Positions 7,998-16,172 are shown, counted from the first letter of the stretch. The stretch is DNA of 64,000 nucleotides from JBDHWG01 sp046328525 (GCA_046328525.1 JAXLWK010000009.1:186001-250000); one strand, 5' to 3'. The notes: a model not told the origin generated them from the sequence alone. Made by a program: numbers and translations.

Positions 7998-8051
7998 ACG
8001 ACTTCCAGTCGTTTCCCTATGCCCCTAGAGCGACCGAAAGTCGCCACTACA
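7998..8051. repeat. Interspersed palindromic repeat, CGACTTCAGTCG family
   Basis: An ACGACTTCCAGTCGT palindrome (7998-8012) and a second half AGCGACCGAAAGTCGCCACTACA near 8029-8051. Related copies lie near 13810, 22891, 45366 and 49549. Confidence 0.6.
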
Positions 8052-8066
8052 TTCCTGTCATGCAGC

Positions 8067-8912
8067 CTACCTGAGGGGCGCGTATCCGAGGGCAGCGAAC
8101 TGATTGGCGATCCGCTGATACCCGCTGTCGTTCGGGTGCAGACCGTCGGAGTAGATAAGGCCAGCGCCGACCGGGTCATCCGTCCCGGACGGGCCGTTGA
8201 AATCCGCGTAGACGCGGGCGTACGGTATCCCTTTCGCGGTCGCCGTGTCGGCGATGTACCTGTTCACATCGTCGAGATAGGCCTTAAACACAACGAAGTC
8301 GCTGCCTTTGTACGGCGCACTCTCATTCGCATCCGGCGTCGTGTTCGTGGCGTTATCCGCCGCGACGTAGGGGTTGTACAGGTCCATGGTGCGGATAACG
8401 GCGGTCTGGGGGGTGCGCAGAGCCACCACCCGCTTCAGAATCTCCGCGTAGTTCGTCTTGAACGTCGCAACGGCGGTGCGCAGGCAGTTCTGGTTGTCGG
8501 CGCCGCCGCACGTCTTGCTCTTGTAGCTCTGGCGCGCATTCTTGAGATCGTTGCCGCCGATGTCTATGGTCACCACCTGCGACGCCTTGATGTTGCTGCT
8601 GAACGACGAGTTGCTCTTGAGCGCGTTCAGCAGATTGGCGCTCGTCCAGCCGCTCTGCCCCAGGTTGGTCAGGGTTACTGTCACGCCCGGCGCGGACTGC
8701 AAAGCCGTCTTGTAGCGCGGCACGTAGCCGTTGCAGTTGAAGATGGCGAAAACGCACGCGCTCGACCCGACGCCGACGGCCAGCGAATCCCCCAGGGCCG
8801 TGTACTTCCAGGTCGTGGCGGTTGCGGCGGACTCCGGCTGGGCGGCGCTGGCCGGCAGAGCCGCAACAAACAGCAGGAGCGCGAGACTCAAGAGAACGAG
8901 CAGCTTGCGCAT
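8067..8912 (-). CDS. Secreted SGNH/GDSL-family esterase or lipase
   Basis: A 281-residue exported hydrolase. The signal peptide MRKLLVLLSLALLLFVAALP ends near ASA (21-23). Block I is TALGDSLAVGVG with catalytic Ser43, block III is IDIGGNDL (oxyanion Asn), and block V is SDGLHPNDSGY with the Asp-His pair near the C-terminus. The ATG at 8912 follows AAAGGGG; the open frame extends upstream to 9308 but without signal-peptide logic or ribosome site. Eight cysteines or fewer suggest extracellular disulfides. It stands alone, so the ester substrate is unknown. Confidence 0.88.
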   Translation of the reverse strand: MRKLLVLLSLALLLFVAALPASAAQPESAATATTWKYTALGDSLAVGVGSSACVFAIFNCNGYVPRYKTALQSAPGVTVTLTNLGQSGWTSANLLNALKSNSSFSSNIKASQVVTIDIGGNDLKNARQSYKSKTCGGADNQNCLRTAVATFKTNYAEILKRVVALRTPQTAVIRTMDLYNPYVAADNATNTTPDANESAPYKGSDFVVFKAYLDDVNRYIADTATAKGIPYARVYADFNGPSGTDDPVGAGLIYSDGLHPNDSGYQRIANQFAALGYAPLR

Positions 8913-9006
8913 GGCAAAGCCCCTTTCAGTGAACGACTGCACAAATTGTGGATGGGGGGACCTGGAAGAGTCACTATATTCTAGCACATGACCGTCGAGA
9001 AAGCGC

Positions 9007-9044
9007 AGGGGCGAAGCGCGGGTGGACCCCCGGGCTTCGCCCCT
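9007..9044 (-). terminator. Hairpin downstream of the small membrane ORF
   Basis: Arms AGGGGCGAAGC (9007-9017) and GCTTCGCCCCT (9034-9044) pair perfectly. It lies 30 bases past the stop of the 25-residue ORF and would terminate a short minus-strand transcript. Confidence 0.45.
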
Positions 9045-9073
9045 ATGCAGGACAGATAAGTGCTCGACTGCGC

Positions 9074-9151
9074 CTACCGCTTGGCGCTCCCCGAGGTGTT
9101 GCACCACACCAGGAGCACTGAGACGACCACGATGACAATCAGCGTTTCCAT
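9074..9151 (-). CDS. Possible 25-residue single-helix membrane peptide
   Basis: A very short frame starting METLIVIVVVSVLLVW and ending GSAKR. It is essentially one transmembrane helix with a short basic tail. GGAGAG lies about ten bases before the ATG at 9151, a TTTATAAG -10-like box lies further upstream, and a hairpin follows the stop. These surroundings make it more than a random frame, but there is no family match I can name. Tiny helices of this kind often modulate a larger membrane complex; no partner is shown here. Confidence 0.4.
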   Translation of the reverse strand: METLIVIVVVSVLLVWCNTSGSAKR

Positions 9152-9374
9152 TCGCTCTCTCCGGACACTCAGATGGCGGCGGGCGGGTTCTTGCCCTTAT
9201 AAACGCGGTCGCTTTCGGTAAGTTACGGCCTGATGCGCTCGAATTAAACGTTTTCCTGACATTCTGCCTACGTTGGCATCCGCGCGCGTATCGCCTTCCG
9301 CCATCCACCGTCTCTACTCATGACGGCTTTTTCATCTCATACCCTGTTCCACTACCCACTAGAAGGACTCTGCT

Positions 9375-11453
9375 ATGCGCATACCCCCCCGCATCGCGCT
9401 GGTCTGGGCGCTTCTGGCGTGCCTCGCTGTAGGCTGGTTCGCCCGCATCGCCCTGGCAGCCCCGCCGGCGGCGGACGCCCCGAGCGCCGCAGCGCCAGCC
9501 ACGCTTGGCCCCAACCTGCTCAACAATCCCTCTTTCGAGAACGGCTTCGACCCCGCCGCCATTGGCGTCTCGTCCGGCTCCGTCGGGCGGGGGTGGCGCG
9601 GCTGGTACATTCCGGCCGCGCCCAGCGAGGAGCCAGGCTACCATTTCGCCCCAGAGTATTCGCCTGAGTATATCTGGAAGCCGAGCATCATGGTGCACCG
9701 TGGCGACCTGGCCCAGACCATGTTCAACACCTTCGCCACCCACGACGCCGGAGTCTGGCAGACGGTCGGCGGCCTGACCCCCGGCCAGACCGTCGAGTTC
9801 AGCGTCTGGGTGCGCGCGTGGTCGAGCGAGTGTGACGATCCGTGCATCTCGCCCACAAAACCCTGTGTCGCTGGCGACAACAACTCCAACGGCAACTACC
9901 AGGTTGCAGTGGGCATTGACCCCACCGGCGCCGACCCGCGCGTGCCGGGCAACGAGCGGCAGCCGGTCGCGCCGCCGGCCTCCGTCGTGTGGTCGCCCTT
10001 CGTCCAGCACTACGACGAGTACATTCCGCTGACCATCCGCACCGTCGCCCAGAGTGACCACGTTACCGTCTACACGCGCGGCAGGGCCGAGTGGAAGGTG
10101 AAGTACAACTTCTCGTTCTGGGACGACGCCAGCCTCGCCGTGGTGACCGACGAGACAGTCACGCCGGCCCCCTCCCCGACGCTGTACGTGACAGTCACCC
10201 CGCCCGCGACATCCACGCCGACGGCCACCGTGCCCGGCGCGACGCGCACGCCCACCAGCACGGCGACGGCCACCAACCCGCCCGGTCCGCAGACACAGAA
10301 GGTCTACCTGCCGCTGCTGCAACAGGCCGGGGAGCCGCCGATCACGCCGACCCCCACCGCGACGGCAACCGCCGCGCCCACGAACACGCCGACCGCAACC
10401 GTCGTCGCGCCGACCGGCACGGCCACGCCCACCGCCACGGCGACGGCCAACCCCGTCACGTGCAGCGACGTCATCGTCAACGGCGGCTTCGAGACCGACA
10501 CCACCTGGCAGATTCAGGCCGCCGTGCCTTACCCGGCCAGCATCGAGAGCGGCGTCGCCCACGGCGGCCAGCGCGCGCTCCAGCTCGGCCCGACGGGACA
10601 GGCCGGCAAGGAGAGCTGGTCCTACGCCTGGCAGGTCGTGACGATTCCGCTCAACGCCCAGAGCGCTCGCCTGCACTACTGGGTGCGCGCGGCCGACGCC
10701 GACGCGGCCGACCGCGTCGAGGCAATCATCTACACCAGCCAGGGCGTGCCGGTGCAGCGCCTGCTCGACACCGCGGGCACATCCGACGAGTGGCGCGAAT
10801 ACACCGCCGACGTCAGCATGTGGGCCGGCTCGACCATGCAGGTGCTCTTCAACGCCTACAACGACGGCAAGGGCGCGACACTGCGGGCCTACGTGGACGA
10901 CGTAGGGCTGGATGTCTGCGCCACGCCGAGCGCCAGCGCCGCTGTCGCCCAGAAGGCGCTGGGCGCGTCCCTCGCCGTCGTCGCGCCGCAGCAGCCCGCC
11001 CGGCGAGTGACCGGCTGGCCCAACGTCCACTTCACGGACGTTAAGTACTCGGCGCAGCAGATCGGGCGCTCCAGCAAGTGCGCCGAGTGCGACGTGGAGT
11101 GGGCCTTCCTCCAGAACGACGGCGACTCGGTGGAGCTGGCGGGCTGGGAGATCACCAACGAGAAGGGCGACCGCTACGTCTTCCCGTCCTTGCTGCTTCA
11201 GACGGGCGAGGGCTTGCGCTTCCACACGCGCACAGGGCAGATCACGCGGACAGCGGGCAACTACAACCCGCCCGGCTACCGCGGCCCGGCCCTCTGGGAC
11301 GTGTTCTGGGGCAGCACCGCCGGCCTGCTCGCCGACGCCGACGAGGGGCAGAGCGGCCGCCTGACGATCACGGATCCCCAGGGGCGACAGCCACCGGCCA
11401 GCATCTGCTGGGGTCCCAACCAGACCGTGGCCGGCTCTTGCCCGGCGCCGTAA
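9375..11453 (+). CDS. Secreted multidomain protein with two CBM-like domains and a lamin-tail domain
   Basis: A 692-residue exported protein with a signal peptide (about 1-32). The first jelly-roll, carbohydrate-binding-like domain starts at NLLNNPSFENGF (about 46) and runs to about 265. It is followed by Thr/Pro linkers with a KVYLPLLQQ motif near 314-322, and a second domain of the same kind from VNGGFETDTTW (about 367) to 520. A C-terminal region with DSVELAGWEITNEKGDRYVF (about 585-604) matches the lamin tail domain often found on bacterial surface proteins. No catalytic domain is evident, so a binding or structural role is inferred. AAGGA precedes the ATG, and a textbook terminator follows. 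Confidence 0.85.
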   Translation: MRIPPRIALVWALLACLAVGWFARIALAAPPAADAPSAAAPATLGPNLLNNPSFENGFDPAAIGVSSGSVGRGWRGWYIPAAPSEEPGYHFAPEYSPEYIWKPSIMVHRGDLAQTMFNTFATHDAGVWQTVGGLTPGQTVEFSVWVRAWSSECDDPCISPTKPCVAGDNNSNGNYQVAVGIDPTGADPRVPGNERQPVAPPASVVWSPFVQHYDEYIPLTIRTVAQSDHVTVYTRGRAEWKVKYNFSFWDDASLAVVTDETVTPAPSPTLYVTVTPPATSTPTATVPGATRTPTSTATATNPPGPQTQKVYLPLLQQAGEPPITPTPTATATAAPTNTPTATVVAPTGTATPTATATANPVTCSDVIVNGGFETDTTWQIQAAVPYPASIESGVAHGGQRALQLGPTGQAGKESWSYAWQVVTIPLNAQSARLHYWVRAADADAADRVEAIIYTSQGVPVQRLLDTAGTSDEWREYTADVSMWAGSTMQVLFNAYNDGKGATLRAYVDDVGLDVCATPSASAAVAQKALGASLAVVAPQQPARRVTGWPNVHFTDVKYSAQQIGRSSKCAECDVEWAFLQNDGDSVELAGWEITNEKGDRYVFPSLLLQTGEGLRFHTRTGQITRTAGNYNPPGYRGPALWDVFWGSTAGLLADADEGQSGRLTITDPQGRQPPASICWGPNQTVAGSCPAP

Positions 11454-11467
11454 CGTGATGCTCGCGG

Positions 11468-11500
11468 GGGCGTCGGTCGTGAGACCGACGCCCTCTTTTT
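11468..11500 (+). terminator. Rho-independent terminator
   Basis: An 11-bp perfect stem (11468-11478 with 11483-11493), GTGA loop, then TCTTTTT. It ends the secreted-protein transcript. Confidence 0.9.
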
Positions 11501-11522
11501 GTATTGCCTGTCCGGTCAGGTT

Positions 11523-11678
11523 ATGCTAGACTCCGGAGGGCCGACGGCACGCGAGTTGCGCCAGGTCGTTACGCACGCGACGCACCTTGTAGCGACGACT
11601 GATGAAGATTGGCAAATTATCGCCGCAATAGGGCTGGCGCTGGAGATGGCTCTCCAGCGCCTCGGACGGGCGTGGTAG
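11523..11678 (+). CDS. Possible 51-residue ORF, unknown
   Basis: A short frame from ATG 11523 to TAG 11676, starting MLDSGGPTARELRQ and ending LEMALQRLGRAW. The second half (THLVATTDEDWQIIAAIGLA) looks like an amphipathic helix. There is no clear ribosome site, and a possible promoter TTGCCT-17-TAGACT (11504-11532) overlaps its start. It may be only a chance frame between terminator and palindrome. Confidence 0.25.
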   Translation: MLDSGGPTARELRQVVTHATHLVATTDEDWQIIAAIGLALEMALQRLGRAW

Positions 11679-11702
11679 AGACGCGCCATGGCGCGTCTCT
11701 AC
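11675..11702. repeat. Perfect 28-bp palindrome
   Basis: GTAGAGACGCGCCA (11675-11688) is followed directly by its exact complement to 11702, with no loop. Such palindromes occur as interspersed repeats in GC-rich bacterial genomes. It lies 64 bases before the SUI1-like gene. Confidence 0.7.
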
Positions 11703-11765
11703 TCCGCCGCCGGCCTATCGGCAACCGTCACACGCTTGTGTGGCATGGGTGCAGGAGATTCTGCC

Positions 11766-12101
11766 ATGTCAGGACGGCCACGCGGCCGCATCGTCTATTC
11801 CACCGATCCCGACCCTGCGCCAGAGCCAGAGCGGCGCGCGACGGCCGCCTCGCCGCCGAAGAGCCAGACGGTCTACGTCGAGCGCGACCGCAAGCGGCGG
11901 CGTGGCAAAACGGTGACTGTCGTCAGCGGCATCGTCGCCGACGACGCGGCGCTGCGCGACTTGCTCAAGACGCTCCAGAAGCGCTGCGGGGCGGGCGGCA
12001 CGGCCAAAGACGGCGAGATCGAGATTCAGGGCGATCACCGCGAGCGCGTCGCGGAATACCTGACCGAGGTGGGCTACAAGGTGAAGTTTAAAGGCGGGTG
12101 A
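11766..12101 (+). CDS. SUI1/YciH-family translation factor homologue
   Basis: A 111-residue protein. The N-terminal 45 residues are polar and probably disordered; the rest is an SUI1/eIF1 fold with GKTVTVVSGI (about 52-61), KRCGAGGTAKDGEIEIQGDH (about 76-95) and a C-terminal GYKVKFKGG. Bacterial YciH proteins are related to archaeal and eukaryotic initiation factor 1 and are thought to bind the small ribosomal subunit, acting in start-site fidelity or stress inhibition of translation. The ATG at 11766 follows AGGAG by eight bases; the frame extends upstream but has no such site. Confidence 0.9.
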   Translation: MSGRPRGRIVYSTDPDPAPEPERRATAASPPKSQTVYVERDRKRRRGKTVTVVSGIVADDAALRDLLKTLQKRCGAGGTAKDGEIEIQGDHRERVAEYLTEVGYKVKFKGG

Positions 12102-12144
12102 CACCAGAGAATGGGGCGCATCGCTGCGACAACAGGAGGTAGAC

Positions 12145-13050
12145 ATGCGCGTGGGAGTTGTGTTCCCTCAGACCGAGATTGGGCCGGATGTGCAGGCTGT
12201 CCACGACTACACAATCGCCGCCGAGGAGATGGGCTACAACTATCTCCAGATTTACGACCACGTCCTGGGCGCGGACACAACCAATCGCCCAAACTGGGGC
12301 GGCGCGTACCGCCTGGAGAACCAGTTCCACGAGGTGATGGTCGTGTTCGGCTACATGGCCGCGATCACCCGCAGCATCGAGTTGCTGACAGGCGTCCTGG
12401 TCCTGCCGCAGCGGCAGACGGCCCTCGTTGCCAAGCAGGCAGCGGAAGTGGACCTGCTGAGCAGCGGCCGCCTCATCTTGGGTGTCGGCGTCGGCTGGAA
12501 CGCCGTCGAGTTCGAGGCCCTCGGCGAGGACTTTCACACGCGCGGCCGCCGCATCGAGGAGCAAATCGCCGTGCTGCGTGAGCTATGGACCAGGCCAAGT
12601 GTCAATGTCCAGGGGCGGTTTGAAACGATTCCGGACGCAGGCATCAACCCGCTGCCCATCCAGCGGCCGATCCCGATATGGATGGGCGGCAACTCCGCGC
12701 CGGTGCAGGACCGCGTCGGCCGGCTGGCCGACGGCTGGCTGCCCCACTGGCGCGCGTTCCCGTCCGTCGAGCAGATGCGCGCCGCCATCGCCCACGTGCA
12801 CGACGTCGCCCGCGCCGCCGGCCGCGACCCGTCCCACGTCGCCATCGCTGGCGTCATGTCCATCGGCCGCAACTCACCGGAGCAGTGGCGGCAGGAAACC
12901 CTGGATTGGCTGGCGGCCGGCGCGACGCACATGGCCGTGAACACGATGGGCGCCGGTCTCACGTCACCCGACGAGCATATCGCGGCGCTGCGCCGCTTCG
13001 TCGCCGAGGTTGTGCCCGCCGTGGAGGAGGCCGATGCTCAGCAATCCTGA
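12145..13050 (+). CDS. LLM-family (luciferase-like, F420/FMN) oxidoreductase
   Basis: A 301-residue bacterial-luciferase-like TIM-barrel protein that probably uses F420 or FMN. It opens with MRVGVVFPQTEIGPD and carries GVLVLPQRQTALVAKQAAEVD (around 91-111, the ends being GVLVLPQR and AAEVD), then LGVGVGWN (near 116-123), which are class hallmarks. The GGAGG site lies just before the ATG. Its stop overlaps the following acetyltransferase start by 17 bases, so the two are coupled. Substrate not predictable. Confidence 0.88.
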   Translation: MRVGVVFPQTEIGPDVQAVHDYTIAAEEMGYNYLQIYDHVLGADTTNRPNWGGAYRLENQFHEVMVVFGYMAAITRSIELLTGVLVLPQRQTALVAKQAAEVDLLSSGRLILGVGVGWNAVEFEALGEDFHTRGRRIEEQIAVLRELWTRPSVNVQGRFETIPDAGINPLPIQRPIPIWMGGNSAPVQDRVGRLADGWLPHWRAFPSVEQMRAAIAHVHDVARAAGRDPSHVAIAGVMSIGRNSPEQWRQETLDWLAAGATHMAVNTMGAGLTSPDEHIAALRRFVAEVVPAVEEADAQQS

Positions 13051-13816
13051 GCGCGAGATTTGCCGCCGTATCCTCGCCTTCGACGAGGTCAGCCACGAGT
13101 ATTGGGCGCAGCGGGCGGACTGGCCCGGCGTCGTCGTGTTCACCAACACCCGCGACGAACCGGGCAACGTCGCGATCTTGCAGAGTGTGCCGACCGAGGC
13201 CGTGGATGCGACGATCGCGCAGATCGTGCGCCACTACCGCGCCGTGGACATGACACCCCGCGTTCGCGTAACGCCTCTGTCGGAGCCGCCGGACTGGCCG
13301 CAGCGCCTGGCCCGTCATGGCTTCGTCGAGAGCGGCGAGCGCGAGGTGTTCATGCGCCTGCTCGGCGATCTCGCCAGGCCGCTGAACCCGGCCGTCTGCG
13401 TCCGCCGCGCGCCCGACGAGATCAGCCTGGAAACGTTCGTCCAAATCCAGAACGCGGGCTTCGGCATGGAGGGGCACATCGAGCACGGCGTCGAGGCGGC
13501 GCGCGCCAATCTCGCCCGCTACGACTACGACTTCCTCGTCGCGGAGGTGGGTGGCGTCCCCGTGAGCGCCATCTCGACGCTCTACCGCGACGGTGTCGTG
13601 GGCATGTGGGGGCTGGCGACGCTGGAACCCTATCGCCGCCTGGGCATCGGGACGACCCTGTTTCACTGGATCGTCGCCGAGGGGCGGCGGCGGGGGGCGG
13701 AGATCATTTATCTCGCGGCCGAACCGGACAGCTATGCCCACAGCATCTATCTGCGGCTCGGCTTCACCGACCTTTTCTTCGTGGACACGTTCGACCTGCC
13801 ATCGCTGGCCGACTGA
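13034..13816 (+). CDS. GNAT-family acetyltransferase
   Basis: A 260-residue protein with an N-terminal domain of unknown kind (1-125) and a C-terminal GNAT fold. The acetyl-CoA pyrophosphate loop is EPYRRLGIGTTL near 202-213 (R-x-x-G-x-G form), preceded by VVGMWGLATL. SIYLRLGF near the end is the usual last motif. The ATG at 13034 lies inside the end of the LLM gene and follows GGAGG. Its stop codon lies within the first half of an interspersed palindrome. Acceptor substrate unknown. Confidence 0.85.
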   Translation: MLSNPEREICRRILAFDEVSHEYWAQRADWPGVVVFTNTRDEPGNVAILQSVPTEAVDATIAQIVRHYRAVDMTPRVRVTPLSEPPDWPQRLARHGFVESGEREVFMRLLGDLARPLNPAVCVRRAPDEISLETFVQIQNAGFGMEGHIEHGVEAARANLARYDYDFLVAEVGGVPVSAISTLYRDGVVGMWGLATLEPYRRLGIGTTLFHWIVAEGRRRGAEIIYLAAEPDSYAHSIYLRLGFTDLFFVDTFDLPSLAD

Positions 13817-13895
13817 AGTCAGCTCTGCATCGGGCCGGGGAGCCGACTGAAGTCGGCACTACAAAGGCAAAACTGTAGCGCAGCCTTCAGTCAGC
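13810..13895. repeat. Interspersed palindromic repeat, CGACTTCAGTCG family
   Basis: Contains CGACTGAAGTC (13810-13820), AGCCGACTGAAGTCGGCACT near 13841-13860 and an inverted relative TGTAGCGCAGCCTTCAGTCA near 13874-13893. It fills the gap between two convergent genes and reaches into the end of the GNAT gene. Confidence 0.6.
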
Positions 13896-13902
13896 AAGGA
13901 CA

Positions 13903-14916
13903 CTAGGCTGAGGCAATCTCGTCGGCGGCCTGCCGCGCGGCGCGCACGTGGGCATCCGGCGTCTCGACTGAGATCGAGCAGGCGGGGCCGAGAACCCAGC
14001 GCCGGTCCCCGGTCGCCTCTGCCGCAGCGCGGGCTTCGGCGAAGATGGCGGACTCAGGCCCGCTCAGCAGCGTCTCGTTGCGGAAGCCGCCCATCACCGC
14101 CGCCTGCGTCACCTTCTGCACCTCTTCCAGTGAGGGGTTGCCCGGCGAGCCGACGGCCCAGTTGATCGCGTGGACCGGGTAGTCGGCGAGCTTCAGAGCC
14201 ATGTTGTGGTTCTTGCACACGTGCAGGACATTCAGCGGCGCATCCTGCACCGCATCGAGGACGCGAAGGTCATACGGGCGGCCAAACTCGGCGTACTGCT
14301 CGTCGGTCAGCAGGTCGTAGCTGCCCCAGTGGGTCGTGGCGAAGAAGAGGCCGCTCGCGCCGGCCTGGAGACAGCGGCGGGCGAAGGCGCGGAACGTCTC
14401 CGTGATGACCTCCAGCGCGCCGTGAAGGGCCTGCGGGTCCTCCTGCATATGGGCGACGAGCGTCTGCTTGTCGGCGACCATATCACCGGCGATGGAGACC
14501 GGGTTGAAGACCGTCTCAATGGCGTAGACATCCAGGCCAAGACCCTGGCGAATCAGCCCGATGGCTTCGAGCTGCTCGGCCAGCTCGCCCGTATCCAGCG
14601 GCAGCGGCTTGAGCTTGGCCCAGTCGCGGGTGCTCTGGATCGGAACTTCCAGCGTCACCGGCTTGACGAAAGCATTGCCGCTGAACTGGAGCTTGACGCC
14701 CCAGCCCTCGACATGGTACGAGGCGCGCGGGTTGATCTTCATCCAGTCCCAGTCGTAGGTGTGCTGCCAGCGCAACATGGATTGCGCCAGCCCCTGGGCG
14801 GTTTCCTCGGTCTCGTAGAAGTGGCGCCACAGGCTGACCGGCGGCCGATCCACAGGCTGACCGCGTACCGCCGCATCCATGCGCTCTTTCTTCGTCATCG
14901 TCTTGACTTCATTCAT
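13903..14916 (-). CDS. Uroporphyrinogen decarboxylase (UroD) superfamily protein
   Basis: A 337-residue TIM-barrel protein of the URO-D superfamily. It includes haem-pathway decarboxylase and many corrinoid methyltransferases. Features are the N-terminal MTKKERMDAAVRGQPVDRPPVS type start, SGLFFATTHWGSYDLLTDEQYAEFG (ends SGLFFATTHW and EQYAEFG; about 196-220), and HVCKNHNMALKLADYPVHAINW in the C-terminal half. The ATG at 14916 follows AAGGAGAG. A TATAAT box at 14971-14976 is the likely -10. No haem or corrinoid gene is adjacent, so a methyltransferase-like role is as likely as haem synthesis. Confidence 0.8.
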   Translation of the reverse strand: MNEVKTMTKKERMDAAVRGQPVDRPPVSLWRHFYETEETAQGLAQSMLRWQHTYDWDWMKINPRASYHVEGWGVKLQFSGNAFVKPVTLEVPIQSTRDWAKLKPLPLDTGELAEQLEAIGLIRQGLGLDVYAIETVFNPVSIAGDMVADKQTLVAHMQEDPQALHGALEVITETFRAFARRCLQAGASGLFFATTHWGSYDLLTDEQYAEFGRPYDLRVLDAVQDAPLNVLHVCKNHNMALKLADYPVHAINWAVGSPGNPSLEEVQKVTQAAVMGGFRNETLLSGPESAIFAEARAAAEATGDRRWVLGPACSISVETPDAHVRAARQAADEIASA

Positions 14917-14993
14917 GCTTCTCTCCTTAAATAGGGCGCGACCCACTGTTTCTCACGCATCGCAGCTTATATTATACTCGGCTCCGGCCGCCA

Positions 14994-16010
14994 TTACTTC
15001 AACGCCTTCACGATCTCGTCCACGTCGTAGCGCATCATCTTGCTGTAGCTGTCGCCCGCGCTGCCCGACTCACCCAGGGAGTCGGTATACAGCGTGCCGA
15101 CCACCTGCGCGCCCGAGTCGCGAGCGATTTGCTCGGCCAGGCGTGGGCTGACGGTGTTCTCCGCGAACACAGCGCCCACGCCCGTCTGCCGCACCGTCTC
15201 GACCAGCCGGGCGATGTCCTGCGCCGAGGGCTGCGCCTCCGGACTGAGGGACGGGATTACCGCGCCCACCACGTCGAAGCCGTAGCGGGCGGCGAAGTAG
15301 CCGAACGTGTCGTGGTTCGTCACCAGCTTGCGCCGCTCCCTGGGAATCGAGCCGACCTGCTGGACAATGCTGTTGTCCAGCGCCTTCAGCTCGTCCAGGT
15401 AGCGCGCGGCGTTGGCGCGATAGGAGTCGGCGTGGGCAGGGTCGGCGGCGGCCAGGGCGTCGCGAATGTTCTCGACGTACAGCATGCCGTTCGCCACATC
15501 CAGCCACAGGTGCGGGTCCACACGCCCGTCGCCGGGCGCCGCGCTCTCGTGGCCCTGGGCGTCCATCGTCAGCAGCTTCGCGCCGTTGGACACCGCCACG
15601 CGCTTCGCCTGCGTGCCCGAGCTTTCGACGAGCTTGTTCAGCCAGCTCTCGAACCCCGCCCCGTTCTCGAGGATGACGGCGGCGCGCGCCAGAGTCTGCG
15701 AGTCGCGCGGGTTGGGCTGGAAGGTGTGCGGGTCGGCGCCGCGTGGCAGCAGCGACACGACCTCGGCGTTGTCGCCGGCGACGTTCTGCGCCATGTCCGC
15801 GATGATGGTCGTCGTGGCGACGACGGTGGGCCGCTTGCCCGCCGCGCCCCCCGTGGCAGCCGTCGAAGTCTGGGCCGCCGACGCGCAGCCGGCCAGCAAC
15901 GACGCGAGGGCGAGGAGCGCCGCAAGACCGGCGAAGCCAGACGTCCACCGACGCCGCCGACTCAAGTCGGTAGCAGACAGGAAACTATGAGAGGAATAGC
16001 CAAAACGCAT
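14994..16010 (-). CDS. Metal (Zn/Mn) ABC transporter substrate-binding lipoprotein
   Basis: A 338-residue cluster A-I (ZnuA/TroA/MntA) metal-binding lipoprotein. An N-terminal signal with a four-Arg stretch and lipobox LLAGC gives Cys42 as anchor. Metal ligands are visible in GADPHTFQPNP (about 91-101), VDPHLWLD and TNHDTFGYFAARYG, and a final acidic ligand lies in GTLYTDSLGE. The loop between the first ligands is short and lacks a His-rich stretch. No permease or ATPase gene is adjacent, so it is an orphan binding protein. Its promoter carries an operator-like palindrome just downstream of the -10 box, consistent with control by a metal-sensing repressor. Confidence 0.88.
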   Translation of the reverse strand: MRFGYSSHSFLSATDLSRRRRWTSGFAGLAALLALASLLAGCASAAQTSTAATGGAAGKRPTVVATTTIIADMAQNVAGDNAEVVSLLPRGADPHTFQPNPRDSQTLARAAVILENGAGFESWLNKLVESSGTQAKRVAVSNGAKLLTMDAQGHESAAPGDGRVDPHLWLDVANGMLYVENIRDALAAADPAHADSYRANAARYLDELKALDNSIVQQVGSIPRERRKLVTNHDTFGYFAARYGFDVVGAVIPSLSPEAQPSAQDIARLVETVRQTGVGAVFAENTVSPRLAEQIARDSGAQVVGTLYTDSLGESGSAGDSYSKMMRYDVDEIVKALK

Positions 16011-16025
16011 CCCAACATCCTTAAC

Positions 16026-16040
16026 TGAGAAATTTTCTCA
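16026..16040 (-). promoter_or_regulatory. Operator-like palindrome upstream of the metal-binding lipoprotein
   Basis: TGAGAAA-T-TTTCTCA is a perfect 7-1-7 palindrome placed between the -10 box and the start codon. The form resembles Fur/Zur/DtxR-type boxes, so binding by a metal-dependent repressor is inferred. Confidence 0.5.
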
Positions 16041-16054
16041 ATACGCCTCCCTCA

Positions 16055-16084
16055 ATTATACGTCACTTCGCCGCCAGGCTCCAA
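16055..16084 (-). promoter_or_regulatory. Promoter of the metal-binding lipoprotein gene
   Basis: Minus-strand TTGGAG (16079-16084), 18 bases, TATAAT (16055-16060). The palindrome at 16026-16040 falls over the initially transcribed region. Confidence 0.6.
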
Positions 16085-16101
16085 AGCGCGGCCATCCGCG
16101 A

Positions 16102-16130
16102 TTGACACGTCGCCCGTCGGCGGCTATACT
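16102..16130 (+). promoter_or_regulatory. Consensus sigma-70 promoter for the SDR gene
   Basis: TTGACA (16102-16107), 17 bases, TATACT (16125-16130). One of the best promoters in the window, divergent from the lipoprotein promoter; the start is 43 bases downstream. Confidence 0.8.
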
Positions 16131-16172
16131 GCCCGCCACTCTGTTACCCACCGACGCATGTGAGGCCCACCT

